Assembly (NCBI GenBank): GCA_023313575.1
Contig: JAJTTP010000004.1
Location: forward strand, 2,914,001-2,978,000
Length of the DNA stretch: 64,000 bases
Direction of reading: 5' to 3'
Origin: Eutypella sp. D-1
Taxonomy: Eukaryota; Ascomycota; Sordariomycetes; Xylariales; Diatrypaceae
This document shows, piece after piece, positions 34,766 to 45,984 of the stretch; the stretch's first letter is position 1, and every line of letters begins with the position of its first letter. The notes beneath the pieces were generated by a model that made no database searches, was not told where the DNA came from, and saw nothing but the letters and a program-made list of their open reading frames with translations. Made by a program: the position numbers and the translations under genes.

Positions 34766-35160
34766 TTCGCCGAGAGAGGCTTTTTTAACTTGAATAAGTC
34801 ATATTGTGCAGGTCAGTCGAAATCAAAAGGCGAGACGTGTACGTTTCAGGACATGCCCATACCACCTTGACCAGGTAGATGCCGGGCCAGTGGGATGTGT
34901 TAATGTCCGCTCCCGCCCAGAGCTGGTCTCAGAGATGCCGTAGTGTTTTCCCGGTTATCCTTGTGGCATCTTTGACACGGTAAACTTCGGGATCGGCTAG
35001 CTGACCCAAATGCAGACGGTAAGTACCCAGAGTCTGTTAATTATTCATATGACCCCAATTCTCTGCCGCTCTGGTCTAGCTTGATCATCTCAAAATATGC
35101 AATTCAGTCCTGGTACAGAATAAGCCAAGAAAGTTACGGTTACTCCTAGGACTTTCCCTT
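34580..35160 (+). repeat. Large diverged inverted repeat, copy 2
   Basis: The other arm of the inverted pair with 26740-27330. The arms lie about 7.3 kb apart and enclose the family B and C copies, the EST1-like pseudogene and the Zn2Cys6/bHLH gene. Beyond 35160 the similarity to the other copy ends. Confidence 0.65.
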
Positions 35161-36027
35161 GTAACCCCTTGCCCCTTACGTCATCAACCAATGCCCGATA
35201 TCCAATTATTGGGAGCAGGTGTGTATAGGTGCATAGTCTTTTTCACCAACAGGAGAAATGATTGGTTGCGCAGTATGTGTCCAAGCATCAGACATGGCTG
35301 TCTGGAACGGACCCATTATGAGTCTGGACCCTGAGAGAGAAACCAACCACCCCCGGACAATGCCAGTATCAGGCTAGTCTCAATACCTGCATCCCGTGTC
35401 TCTTATGTATGCTTTTCGACCTAGCCCGCTGCCTTCTGCTTAGGTGCCCCTCCCACGCTGAGACGGTACATGTGGCGATGACCCATTACGCTTATGACAA
35501 CCCCCCCCCCCCCGGGCCCCCAACCCCCAACCCCCCATGATGCGGTGATCCGACTGTCCCGCCCAACGGCTGCGCAACGCCATACAAAGAGTGGGCATCG
35601 ACTTTAAACTAATAAGGTTGTAGATCTATTGCCAGGAAAGCCGGTGGCACATATTTAAATAATCGACAGCCAATGAATCATGCCTATTGCGTCTCGGCGG
35701 ATCAACGATAAGCTGAACGTTGAAGGGTTCCGGATGATTGTTTGGAAGGTTAAGGTGCTTACTATACTTTAATGGCCATAACAAAATATAAAGCGCGTTG
35801 TAGATTCCGGGTCACGCTAGGCAGGCAGCAACCACCTGAACGTGTAAGATAAACATCAGATGTTCTGCTATTACGGAAATTCGTCGCTAAGGGCATTCTT
35901 AGTCGAAATAAACCAGGAAACTAATTTATCACTATAGTCTGGCCTACGGGTATAAAGTTGCTTGGATAAGAAATAAGTTACGACCTCTTTATTTTAGCAG
36001 AGGGACTGTTAATTATCTTTTAGCAAC
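35161..36027. other. Intergenic with a C-rich tract
   Basis: A run of 13 C at 35501-35513 is followed by GGG and further C-rich repeats to about 35536. This is too short and irregular to be telomeric. The 3' part is the upstream region of the RING gene at 36028. No gene otherwise. Confidence 0.4.
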
Positions 36028-36870
36028 ATGGCCCATGGTAGCCCTATCGACTGGAATACGGGTCTTGGCAACCTGCAGCTAGTTAATGATGGCCTTCCCG
36101 AACCCCAGACACCCAGCCACATCTTACCATTGCCAATTCATCAACATCACAACAGGAATGAACGAAACAATGCCTTCTTTTCGACTTCCCCATACCCATT
36201 CCAGAATCGATCGGAGCCACAAAGAGTCGATCAATTGTTCCAAAGCCTTCAAACCCACTTTCACCATCTCTCTGAACGCATACAATCCTACACAATGATG
36301 ATCGAAGAGCTTAAAGAAGACAATCGCCGGTTGCAACACGTCGTAGATGTTCGAGAAGGCCAATTAGTATGTGCAAGAAATCGGGTTCAACAACTAGAAC
36401 TAGATCTGGAAAAGACAAGATTTCAGAAGCAATCCGCGGATGTTACGAACAAGGAGTTGGCAAAAGCAGTGGAGTACATTTCCGCCCGACACGGTTCCAG
36501 CTCCCTCCCCATCATATGTCAGATTATCCGAACTCATCTCGATCTTGAACGTACGTTAAGGCAAGCTAGGGTTTGCTCAGATCTGCGATATCTAGGAACT
36601 GAACAGTGTCCAATTTGCCGTGACTCTACTGGCAACGTCGTTCAGCTTCCATGCTCTCACGCCTTCGGGGGACCATGTTTAAGAACATGGGTGGTAGATG
36701 GAAATACAAGTTGCCCGACGTGTCGAGGGACCATTCCAGAAAATTGGATACGCTGCCTGGAGTCAGCAGTATTGCTTACAAATGGCGTTATTTTGGGTTC
36801 ACCAATTTCGCGCTTGACAAATGGGCGAGTAATTCTCTTACCAATCACGAACAAGGGACAAAACAGATAA
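36028..36870 (+). CDS. Coiled-coil RING-finger protein, 280 aa
   Basis: A single exon from ATG 36028. The N-terminal 70 residues are polar. Residues about 75-145 form a strong coiled coil (LKEDNRRLQHVVDVREGQL and LELDLEKTRFQ). A C3HC4 RING follows: C194, C197, LPCSHAFGGPCLRTW, and C229/C232. The layout (coiled coil then RING near the C terminus) suits an oligomeric E3 ubiquitin ligase, but substrates cannot be inferred. It shares the core LPC-H-FG-C--W-----CP-CR with the small RING at 17440, so the two may be related copies. All zinc ligands are present. Confidence 0.7.
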   Translation: MAHGSPIDWNTGLGNLQLVNDGLPEPQTPSHILPLPIHQHHNRNERNNAFFSTSPYPFQNRSEPQRVDQLFQSLQTHFHHLSERIQSYTMMIEELKEDNRRLQHVVDVREGQLVCARNRVQQLELDLEKTRFQKQSADVTNKELAKAVEYISARHGSSSLPIICQIIRTHLDLERTLRQARVCSDLRYLGTEQCPICRDSTGNVVQLPCSHAFGGPCLRTWVVDGNTSCPTCRGTIPENWIRCLESAVLLTNGVILGSPISRLTNGRVILLPITNKGQNR

Positions 36871-38143
36871 AATCAGGACAAAAGAGGATCCGTTCCATAA
36901 TAGCGGATGAATCTTAAGAACGAGTCCGGGAGCCAAGAATGTTGTCTATAGGTATCCGAGGCATCTGCAAAGATTCGTGTCTGTGAGTATCCCAGACATG
37001 CGAGGATGTCTCGTTGTCACATGGAGGCGGAGTTCTATATAGGGCAGGTTATTTCCAGTATATAGTCACTCTTTCTCATTCCTTGGCTATCAAACTATGG
37101 CTGTAAGAGCTGAACAGATTTTCTTAATGATTGATTGATTATATTACATGTGAGGGACGTTCTTTACTATATACAGTCAAGTTCCGTGCCTAAAAGGCTT
37201 GTAGGTTGACTATATGGATCTTCTGTATAGTCGTAGACCGTACCACTAAACTCTTAACAATACAACATCTTTTGCCCATCCTATTTCTACTCTTACAAGC
37301 CCGACGACAATCGGTAATAGTAACTGAACAGTGCCCTAACAGCATTTGGTGCGAGACCCACCCACCCATTTTGTATCGCTAGAATCTTAAGCAGTCTAAT
37401 CACAGGTCATTAGGTACCTACTTAGGTAGGATTTGAAACTCTAAAGGGTTACATCTTAGCTACTGATTCTAAACATGGCCACATCTTAGCCAATAAATCA
37501 TTTCGGCCTAAGTAACTGCATACCACACTACATATTTTAAAAGTAGCCCTTCGCATCATCCGTAATCCTCGTTTACCTATTAAACCTAAATCGGTGCTTA
37601 TGGTAACGTAAAGGAATATGCATTGTTCTAGATGTAAGGCTGTTACTACTTGCCTAAGGCGAGAAGATAACAAAGGCGTTCCTCGCGCGTCTAATAAACG
37701 CTGTCGCCAAGACGACGGCCCTGCTTATGGAACCGGGATCGCGTCGTACGGACGTCCCGAAGGCACCTGGTCAATCTCCATTCGAGCGTTACAGACGAGA
37801 ACTTTAAAGTGAATTACCCTTTCCCCCAGTTATGCAAGCGGACCGGGGACATATATCGCTGCAAGCGTTCACGTCCTGGTTCTGTAAATAGCAGCAACGT
37901 CAATCATATGCAGACGTTCTTTCAAATTCCAACGGCCTTTTTAGCCCTTTATACTCCCGTACCACCTATCTCTCGTTATTAAGGTAAAGAGCGGGACTTT
38001 ATGTAAGGAAGAGAGTTTTCCATGTATCTAGTTACTCGTTGATATTCCTCAGTTGTCAATCTAAGTCCATAGACTTTAACAAGCCAGTGATTGGCCTTCC
38101 CTTATTATCACCTGTAAAAAACCCCTAGTTTTCGTTGATACAT
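36871..38143. other. Intergenic
   Basis: About 1.3 kb with no supportable gene. A short plus-strand frame at 37618-37812 begins with a CSRCK pair and could be a remnant of a zinc-binding protein, without further evidence. Confidence 0.35.
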
Positions 38144-41109
38144 TTACTTTAATACCGGACATGTAAGTGTAGGCTTCGTTACATTGAGCAGTTGCAGATA
38201 TGAGCCACCGGCCGGGGCTAGGTATGAACCATTCTGGTAATTCGCCTCGGTATACTTGGAGTAATGCGAAGCATCCAGGTTGGAAGATTGATGCGAATTG
38301 TGTGGCGACAGTATTTCAAAGTCCTCGTCGAGCTGTGAAACGTTACCAGAAGCACCCTCGATGTTTCCTCCAAGCCTGATGGCCTCCCGAATATTACCGG
38401 GGAAAGACGCATTTGGAAGTACAGCGGTTGATTCTGGTTGACCCATCAAGAGAGATTGTATTGGCGTAGGATCCAAGTGGAAATATTCGCAGAAAGCTGG
38501 GACGTTTCCGAACGAAATATAACTCCCACACGTCTTCGAACTTCCACGGTGTACTTCTTTGCTAACCGCGGGGTTTGCCTTGAAAAACTCCGCCAATCTG
38601 TGCCGACGTAGGCCGCCCAAGTGAAGCAGATGCGTTGCGTTGACGAGTTGTTTATGCGGCTGGTATGTGATGAGATAACCGCCGTGCCATATGCCTTCAT
38701 ATCCCTTAAGTCGCTCGTTTCCTAGTTCAGGTCGCCGAGGCTTCTGGCGAGTCATTAAATAATTCTCGGCTCGTTCCGGAAAGGCAAGACCTGGATGTGA
38801 GAGCAAGGGCTTCAAATCGTCCTCGAGCCCAACCGCCTGGCATAGAAATACGCCATCGCGAAAGGGTACCCAGTAAGTTCGATCAATTTTAGCAAATGTG
38901 CCATGTTGTTTCAATCTGGCCAGCCACCCATCCCTCTTGGATTTCGGCAGCTTTGCCGCTGTGAGGATTTGAGAGGCATTGAGTTGGAAGTTCGATGTAC
39001 GCATAGACACTTTCTGCCGCTGGATGACCATGTAGGCCAGTTCTTTTCGATCATGCATCACCTCTCGAACACTCAGATGGGACCTTTCAGACCGGCCTTG
39101 GGCAAGTGGTGGTCTGTAAAGGTTCAGGATTTTGTTTGTTCAGAAGCTAAGTACTAAAAGAGGAGTCAGACTAACCCAAACTGGCGGTCACCACAACCAT
39201 CTCGGCTTAACATCTGCAGCAGAACAGCCGCATCCGACGATTCCTGATCGGCCTGTCCTGGATCGTGGATGACAGTGCCGGCTCCTGTCTGGTCCCAGGG
39301 AACCAATCGTACTGAAGAGTGACTTGGTGGAACTTCCATGTTCTCTACTACCCGAGGATGCGGGGAATGCTGCGTGTCGTTGCCAGAGGAAGTACCAAGG
39401 CTGGGTGAAGAGAATGTCGGCAAAGATCGAGGCGGTGCGCCAGATCTGACATATCTGCCAGCCTCAGTGGACGCATCATCCGGCGAAACTGGCCGCCAAA
39501 GAGCCGTTTGTGGGCCACTGGTAACCCGGTAACGGACCGTCGCCTGCTCATCCTGGCTGGCATATAAAGCCGAGCTCGGCATCTCGTAGTGACCTTCAAA
39601 TTCGTCGACCAGAACGAGCACTTGCCCATAACATTCCTGAGCTGTCCATCGCTTGTCGGGTAACAGAACTACCATGGCGTCCAAGAGGAAACTTCGTAAT
39701 CTACCAGGCCGTTTCGTAAGGTCCCCTCGGAACTTCTCGACAACGTTATTGCACCAGACGGTCCCACTAACCTGGTGCTCATTGCGATATTTTGGAAGGG
39801 GGCACAGTAACTCATACACGACGACACCAAGGGACCATACGTCGACAGCCGCGGTGTAGCTCATTCTGTCCTCCCCACCAGTGTCTGCATACTGTTTCTT
39901 TTGATAGATCTCGGGTGCAGCGTAAGGCCAAGAGCCGCAGATGGTTGACAAATTGTCATAGTCCTTCGACAGTCCGAAATCCCCAAGCTTCACGTAGATG
40001 CCGTCTGGGCCTCGGGATTGCACCAAAATGTTGGCCGGCTTGATATCCCGATGCACAATGGGTGGATCATGGCCATGCAGGTATGCCAAGGCCGATAGGC
40101 ACTGAGAGAGAATCGAGACAGATTCGACGGCCGATATGCCGTTCTGGTCGTCCAAAGAGCCACCTGGCATGTATTCTAGGCGCAGTTGTGGGTACGGCGC
40201 GAAGCTAGAGCCGAGAAACTTTATGACGTTCTCCTATGGATGTATAAGTCTTGATACTACGGATTGAGTAGGGGAAATACGCACGTGAGAAATTAAACTC
40301 ATGATGTGGGCCTCGTTCTGCCAGCCGTGGATATCGAACCGGCCCTTCTTGATGGCTTCTGTAGTAGGCCTTTTGAGGGCATACTCGATTCCGGTACTAA
40401 CATTCCAGTGATGGTATACGGCGCCGAAGCTTCCGCCACCAATCCTCTCTCTGAGGTGGATCTCGCCTGTGCCGGGTGTGTGAGCTCCGGTGTGTAGCCT
40501 AGTTTCCGGCGGGAAATCGAGATCACCGAACAGATCTTCAGTGGTCGCGGTGCCCAGGCGGAACCGGTCGACGTTTTCGATGTATGCCGGTGACTTCGTA
40601 TCATGTTTAGAAACGACGATCTGGAATTGGATGGAATTGTTAAGCTTGATAATGATCTCTGTCTTCTCGTGAGGAGTTGGATCTCCGCCAACGATCCACT
40701 GGAACCCGCTTCGTTTTCCCTTTCCATCGTTGTCGTAAATGACCTCGGTGCCTACGAGAGAACCGCAGTCCTTGACGATGAAGCGTCGGGCGTCGTCGAA
40801 GGTCAAGGTGAAATGATGCCAACTGACGCTGTTATACGGGATCACCACATCACTGTTCGGGTCCGACCCGAAAATGACGCCATGATTGGTTCGTGGGACA
40901 TCACTGAATCGCACCTCAATACACGGACGGGAATCAAGATCCGACTCAGTGCCTTCCGGAGGCTGTGTCGGCTGCCGCTCACCAGGTCTACGTACAAAGC
41001 ATCTTTTTCTGGGGGGGACATAGCGCGAGCTCGCTTCGAATGCTTTTACTACATCTTTATCCATAAGTTGATGGGGGTATATACGAGCAATAAGCACCAT
41101 ATCTGCCAT
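38144..41109 (-). CDS. FHA-domain protein kinase with two C-terminal KilA-N/APSES-like domains, 950 aa
   Basis: Exons 40285-41109, 39176-40233 and 38144-39113 join through introns of 51 nt (GTGCGT...CATAG) and 62 nt (GTTAGT...TACAG), restoring frame both times. The FHA domain lies near 66-130 (GSDPNSDVV, SWHHF, DCGSLVGTEV). The kinase has GGGSFG at 224-229, Lys 246, HRD 336-338, DFG 360-362 and APE 381-383, so catalysis is expected. After a low-complexity linker come two segments like APSES/KilA-N DNA-binding folds: about 660-735 (RLKQHGTFAKIDRTYWVPF-DGVFLC) and about 764-840 (LITYQPHKQLVNATHLLHLGGL, GSYISF). This suggests a kinase that could itself sit on DNA; that is inference. It is divergent to the RRSARIA gene at 41564, the mirror of the 20438/20981 pair. 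Confidence 0.75.
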
Positions 41110-41563
41110 GGCGAACCATATGATTTAATAGAAACGATAAGAATGAAAAGAGGGGATGGATGGCATGTCATGCTACCATCCCCTTTATAAATATCTATAT
41201 ACATCTATATGTCTTGATATTGAAGTGCTGTCGATGCGCGTCGAAACCAACCAAAAGGCCAAGAGATAATCGCATCCAATAAGGTCAGTTGACCCCATAC
41301 CTCCGGTTATAAATCAGAGAGCCAGGCGGGTAAAGGCTTCAGCTCATTGGTGGGTCCGAATCGTATTAATTGCATTAGCGGTCCAAGCTCCCACCATCCC
41401 ATCCCACCATCCCACCATCGGAGACTCGGTCGATAACCTTCCAACTATCATCAACAAAGTCAATCTTGATACATCAATTGGTATCGCGCATCTACGTCCG
41501 TCTTTATTGAAGAAAAACAATACCGAGGAACAAAATATATTTTCAAGAACTAAACAAACACGC
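41110..41563. promoter_or_regulatory. Shared divergent promoter region, pair 2
   Basis: A 454-bp gap between the two start codons. A TATA-rich stretch (TTTATAAATATCTATATAC) lies about 75-95 bp upstream of the kinase start. Near 41393-41420 the motif CCCACCATC is repeated in tandem. The ATG at 41564 was chosen for the RRSARIA gene because its product start matches the family (MTVSVHDIAAMSDTE). Confidence 0.45.
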
Positions 41564-43455
41564 ATGACGGTATCAGTGCACGACATCGCCGCTATGAGCG
41601 ATACGGAGCTTGCCCAGTTCATAGTGCAGAACCGCACTTCCGATGGGGACTTCGACCTTCCTATTCATGATTGGGATAATTTATCAAGGGACGAGCGCGA
41701 CCATCTCGCCGAACGATTAAAGTAAATATTACTCACTTAACTGCTCGAACCATATTGTTTTTATTCCCTAACGATCGGGTTTCCAGTGCCCAAAACCGAG
41801 CCCTAGCCCAGAGCCCTACGGCACATTGCCGACCTCTTGATCTAGATCAAATCGATGCACGCCTGCGAGAAGTGTCATCCGATAGCCATAGAACTCCATC
41901 ACGAGATCGATCATTAAAAGCCCGAAGATCGAGATCCACTACTCCTGCCTTTGATGACGAGGGCTTTCGGAAAGACTTAGAAACGGATGCCTATAACGAA
42001 CTCGTCAAGGATGGCGGCCGTCCGCTGTACCCAATCGACCTTCTTAACGAGATCTTTCAAAAGCCCGAGGAACACGACGAGCTGCTACGACCTTGGAAGC
42101 TGGGTTGGTGGACGGGTTATCCCTGGAAATCCGTCAGTCTCATGGACGAGCCTGACCAGATATTCCAGAGACAACTGGTAAGGTGGCAGGATTTCCGCAA
42201 GTGGCAAAACGATAATCGCGACCTCGAGAACGACGATGGCGAGTATAGGGCACATGTTGAATTCCAGAAACGGCTCTTCCAACTACGTGTCAAGAGGACC
42301 GATGGGTCCCATAGATCCAGGTGGCATGAAGGTACTTTAGCCCAGATGGAAAATGATCCGTCGTACTTCGAGAGTACTTGGGAACTCGCTCAAGGAAACC
42401 GTGATGCGCAGCGATGCCGGTGCCGGGAATCCCGCGGCGGCAATGGGTTCGCTGGCTATGTCGAAGCGGTGAAGCGCCGCCTGGCACGGCACGGATTCGC
42501 CCGGCCCTTCCAATTAAAAGAAGACCCTAAACAGCAAGACAAGCTGACAGAATGGATCGAATACCTCAACTTTGAATACTGGTGGCTCGATTGGTACACT
42601 GCAACCATCGAGCGCCTCAGATCAGCTCATGACAAGGCCTGGCAGGAGCTCATGGACTTGAAAGTGGTGAGGCCTGGCGAGACGATGGAATCCATACGAA
42701 CCACTGCTGCCTCGATGCAGCGATCGCGGGAACAGAATCGGGCCGGAGAAGCCTTAGAAAGGGCAAGGTTAAAGGCTAAGGCGGCCTACACTTCGACCCA
42801 GCTGGACCCAAATCGCGAAAGTATTCCCCAGCCAGAACGTAGGCGGAGATTACAAGTGGCCACCCGTGAGCTAGCAGAGGCCCAACGCTTATGGGACTCC
42901 ATTTATAAGCAGAATGAGCGTGTTACGGATTTTATCCGCGGCACCTTAGGTTTTGTAAATGCGAAAAAGGATGTTTCCCGCCACGGCATCCTCGTACAAT
43001 GGGTTTTGGACCAAGTTCCTCTGGTCGAAGCCGAGTTGGCCCGATCCGAGGCGGAAAAGCTTCGACCTACGAAGGCCAAGAGGGTGACCAAGAGGCGACT
43101 TGACCTGGTCGACGATGATACAGGACAGCGAAGTCTGAAGCAGCAAAGGCTCGATAACGAGCATTTGGCTAGGCCTGCCGCTACCGTCCGGGCTTCGGCT
43201 CTAAAATTACGTCGTAGCGCACGCATTGCCGCGCGCGAGGCTAGTTCAAGGACAAGCACGCCGCCCGAACCTTGTCGGAGAAGATTGCGGCCAAGATCAC
43301 AAACGACACGTACTGATTTGCAGGGGGCTATCTCGTCCAGAATGAACACCAAACCTTCCATAATGGCCAAGACAGCAATCGGAAATGGCAGTCGACGTAC
43401 CTCTGAGTTGGGAAGATCAAATAAAGGTCGGGCAAAGAGCTCGGTTAGATGTTAA
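41564..43455 (+). CDS. Trp-rich RRSARIA-family protein, 608 aa
   Basis: Exons 41564-41721 and 41787-43455 join through a 65-nt intron (GTAAAT donor, TTTCCAG acceptor) in phase 2. This restores the family sequence ERLNAQNRALAQSPTAH. Conserved blocks: MSDTELAQFIVQNR near the start, PLDLDQIDARLREV, DGGRPLYPIDLLNE, a Trp-rich middle (LRPWKLGWWTGYP), the CNGF/NGFAGY-type block with AVKRRLARHGFARPFQL, and WIEYLNFEYWWLDWYTATIE. A helical region follows, then a basic C-terminal tail containing RRSARIAAREAS. I recognise a multicopy fungal hypothetical family; its role is unknown. The Cys/Arg and basic tail suggest nuclear or nucleic-acid contact (inference). It differs from the 18834-20438 protein outside the tail and Trp-rich style, so the two are not simple duplicates. 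Confidence 0.75.
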
Positions 43456-44328
43456 CAGAAAATGTACTAGAGCTATTGAGACTAATTCAGATATAATCTT
43501 GCCCGATAACGTTAAGGTCCGGTGGGGATCGTTCAATATGGTCCTAAATGTGCGGAATCCCTCGTCCTAACCAAGTGCCTACAGCGGCACTCAGTCCGAA
43601 GCCTCTGCAAAGTTCGCAATGATGTCAGGTGCACTTGATCGGAAGGCTTGGCATTTAACCCTGCTAATAACCTCTTGACCATCTGAGATCCTGATACCAC
43701 CGAACCAGGCTCTCCAAGGTGCTTAAACCTTTTGTCCCGTTCCAAGATTGAATAGGGGTGGTTGTTAAAGTCCATGCAGCCGAGCCCCGCATATCCTAGA
43801 TGATTCCAAATCTGAAAACTTAACTACGGATCATGTGACAATTCCTTCTTAATCATTGCTGGTCAATATGCATACCAAAAACCAGATCTGCCTCAGTTAT
43901 AACAATACATTCAAGAATCTCACGGGGCAATACTGAGCCACGGCGGTGTGTCGGATGTACGACCAATGTATTAAACGCGATTGAACAACATTAAAAGAGA
44001 ACCGGAGAATATGTCCTCCGTATGCTGCTCCCTCGCTCCTTTTGCTGCATATCGCTGGGTCGATATGTTATTGTTGGAAATCGTAAACATCACTTGGATT
44101 TACAAAGATATTATGCGCTTACTTCCGCGTCTAGCTTAGCTAATGTACGTTATTGGGGAGCGCATGGCAAGGCGGTTATCAGTACGGCCGCTCTAGGGTA
44201 ATAGAATGGATTTTTCTGGGGGTCGCCCAGCTTATCCCGCCTTTGCCTCTAAAGTATTGCTTCCGCTGCTCCGCCCCATACACGGCAGGCTTCCCCGGAC
44301 ACCTAGAATTTCAGTTGGATTGGAGTTC

Positions 44329-44395
44329 GGTGACTCCACTGGTTTATAGCCTTATTGCTAGAGCAGTCGACAGCCAACGATCACTTCGATGCCGC
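44329..44395. repeat. Dispersed repeat family E, copy 2
   Basis: Partner of 31637-31700, same orientation, sharing GTTTATAGCCTTATT and GCAGTCGACAGCCAAC. Confidence 0.5.
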
Positions 44396-45559
44396 TATTA
44401 TGCTGCCTCCAACCATTCATACGCATCTCCCATGCATGGGACGGATCTAGAGCCTATTGGTCTAATGTACGCTGTGTTCATGGATGCTTCCGGTTGACAG
44501 ATAAGGCGTCTCATCCGTGTCCGCACGGAACGCCAGTGCTGGATGCGCATGGCTTGTTACATGGCATGAAATCTACGCGGCCGACATGAAGCTCAGTGCA
44601 GAGCCGTTGTGCCCACTCAGTACAATTCAACCAAGGCCTTTAACCCACCTTGTGATGAGTGGTCACGGGTGGTATTATGGTGCGGATTCTCGGATGCTTA
44701 GGCGTATGCAGTGGCTTGCTATGTCCATACAATATTCCCATAGAACATTGCGTATCTAATGATCTACTTAGACTGAGCAGTCGAGCCCTTTTAGTACGTG
44801 AGTGCAGTATTTAACCTAAGACTTTATGCTTACGACCCTAAGCATACTACGTTGTTACCCTGTCTCTGAATGGGCATTCCGTCTATAAGACTGGTCTTCC
44901 TCGTTATGTTATGGGTGACCACGGAATTTTGTCCTGGCGAGCTAGTTGACCTTACCAGAGAATATAACCCGCATCAGGTTCTATTCTGGCAAAGATGTGA
45001 CGCGAAGTGGCAAAAACCTTGAGCAGCATTTTAAATAAGGAGGCTGGGGAATAGGGCTGTTACTTTTCATAGCGCTGAACGCGACTGCTTCCGTGTATAT
45101 ACTACGCAGCAGATGCATCTCGATCGAGGAAAACTTGGAAAAATCATGCACTGCGCCGCTTTTCGTTCCAAAAGGAAATACCAGGGGTATTGTAATGGAG
45201 GTGAGCGACCTATATCAAGACGCCAGGTTCTCGAGAGACGAAAGGAGTAGTCAAGAAAATGGCGCAGCTATGTCGCGTTTTAGGAACAGGATGATCCAAT
45301 ACCTCCCGTGAGTCACAGGTATGCTTGCATGTTTAGAATAAGTCTCCAATACGCCCTAATTCCCGTATCGATCTTTACAGCAGCTAGCAACCATAAGCTA
45401 TGCTATGTTACCAACCCGTTTACATCCAGCACCGGCATTGGTTCCGGAGCGGATGGGATGTCCTGTGGCGTGACAACTGGAATATTCCCATAAACATAAC
45501 CTAAGCCAAGCCAATAGGCTCTGTTCCTGTCTTACACATTGGATACGAGGATGGGTTGG

Positions 45560-45800
45560 AGGTAACATGACGCACTTGCCTTTATCTTCCGCACCAGTCT
45601 CGGTTTTGGCATGGCTGCCAGCTTGTAGCTAATTGGCTAGGGGCGAAGATGCTGAGTTCGCCGAAAGTAAACTACTACCCACGGCCGTGAAGTAAGCGAC
45701 AGGCATTAGATCTTCGCCTCGAACACACCCCTAGCGCCCCCAGCCCCTATGTTACTTACAGCTGCACTGCTACACTAGCAGTGGATATCAGGATGACTAA
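45560..45800 (+). pseudogene. Decayed multicopy gene family C, copy 2
   Basis: Strong DNA similarity to 15620-15860: CCGCACCAGTCTC, GCCGAAAGTAAACTACTACC, CGGCCGTGAAGTA, GCCCCCAGCCCC and GTGGATATCAGGA. It carries stops in every frame that is informative in the other copies. Many differences are C/T or G/A. Confidence 0.5.
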
Positions 45801-45984
45801 ACTAAACGTGTATAATCAAAACAAGTTCCACTGCACGGCAAAGTCGATTAGCGAAAAAAAGGTCTAGACGATGCTATCTTGTGCTGACTCCGGTTCACGT
45901 CATCCGCGATTTTAATATACATGGTTTGTTTTGATATGTATTCCGGCTGGCGAGTTGAAAACTCGTCATCACCCGTAACCCACT

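Larger units (their letters stand above)
43456..45984. other. Intergenic with repeat copies
   Basis: About 2.5 kb. It holds repeat copies near 44329-44395 and 45560-45800. A minus-strand frame (43533-43775) reads EPGSVVSGSQMVKRLLAGLN and QVHLTSLRTLQRLR, which looks like former coding sequence of an unrecognised family. Plus-strand frames at 44153-44497 and 45093-45311 have no support. Confidence 0.4.

Noticed and set aside
35501..35536. C-rich tract as a possible telomere
   Set aside because: Irregular, only about 36 bp, and not an array of a telomeric unit such as CCCTAA.
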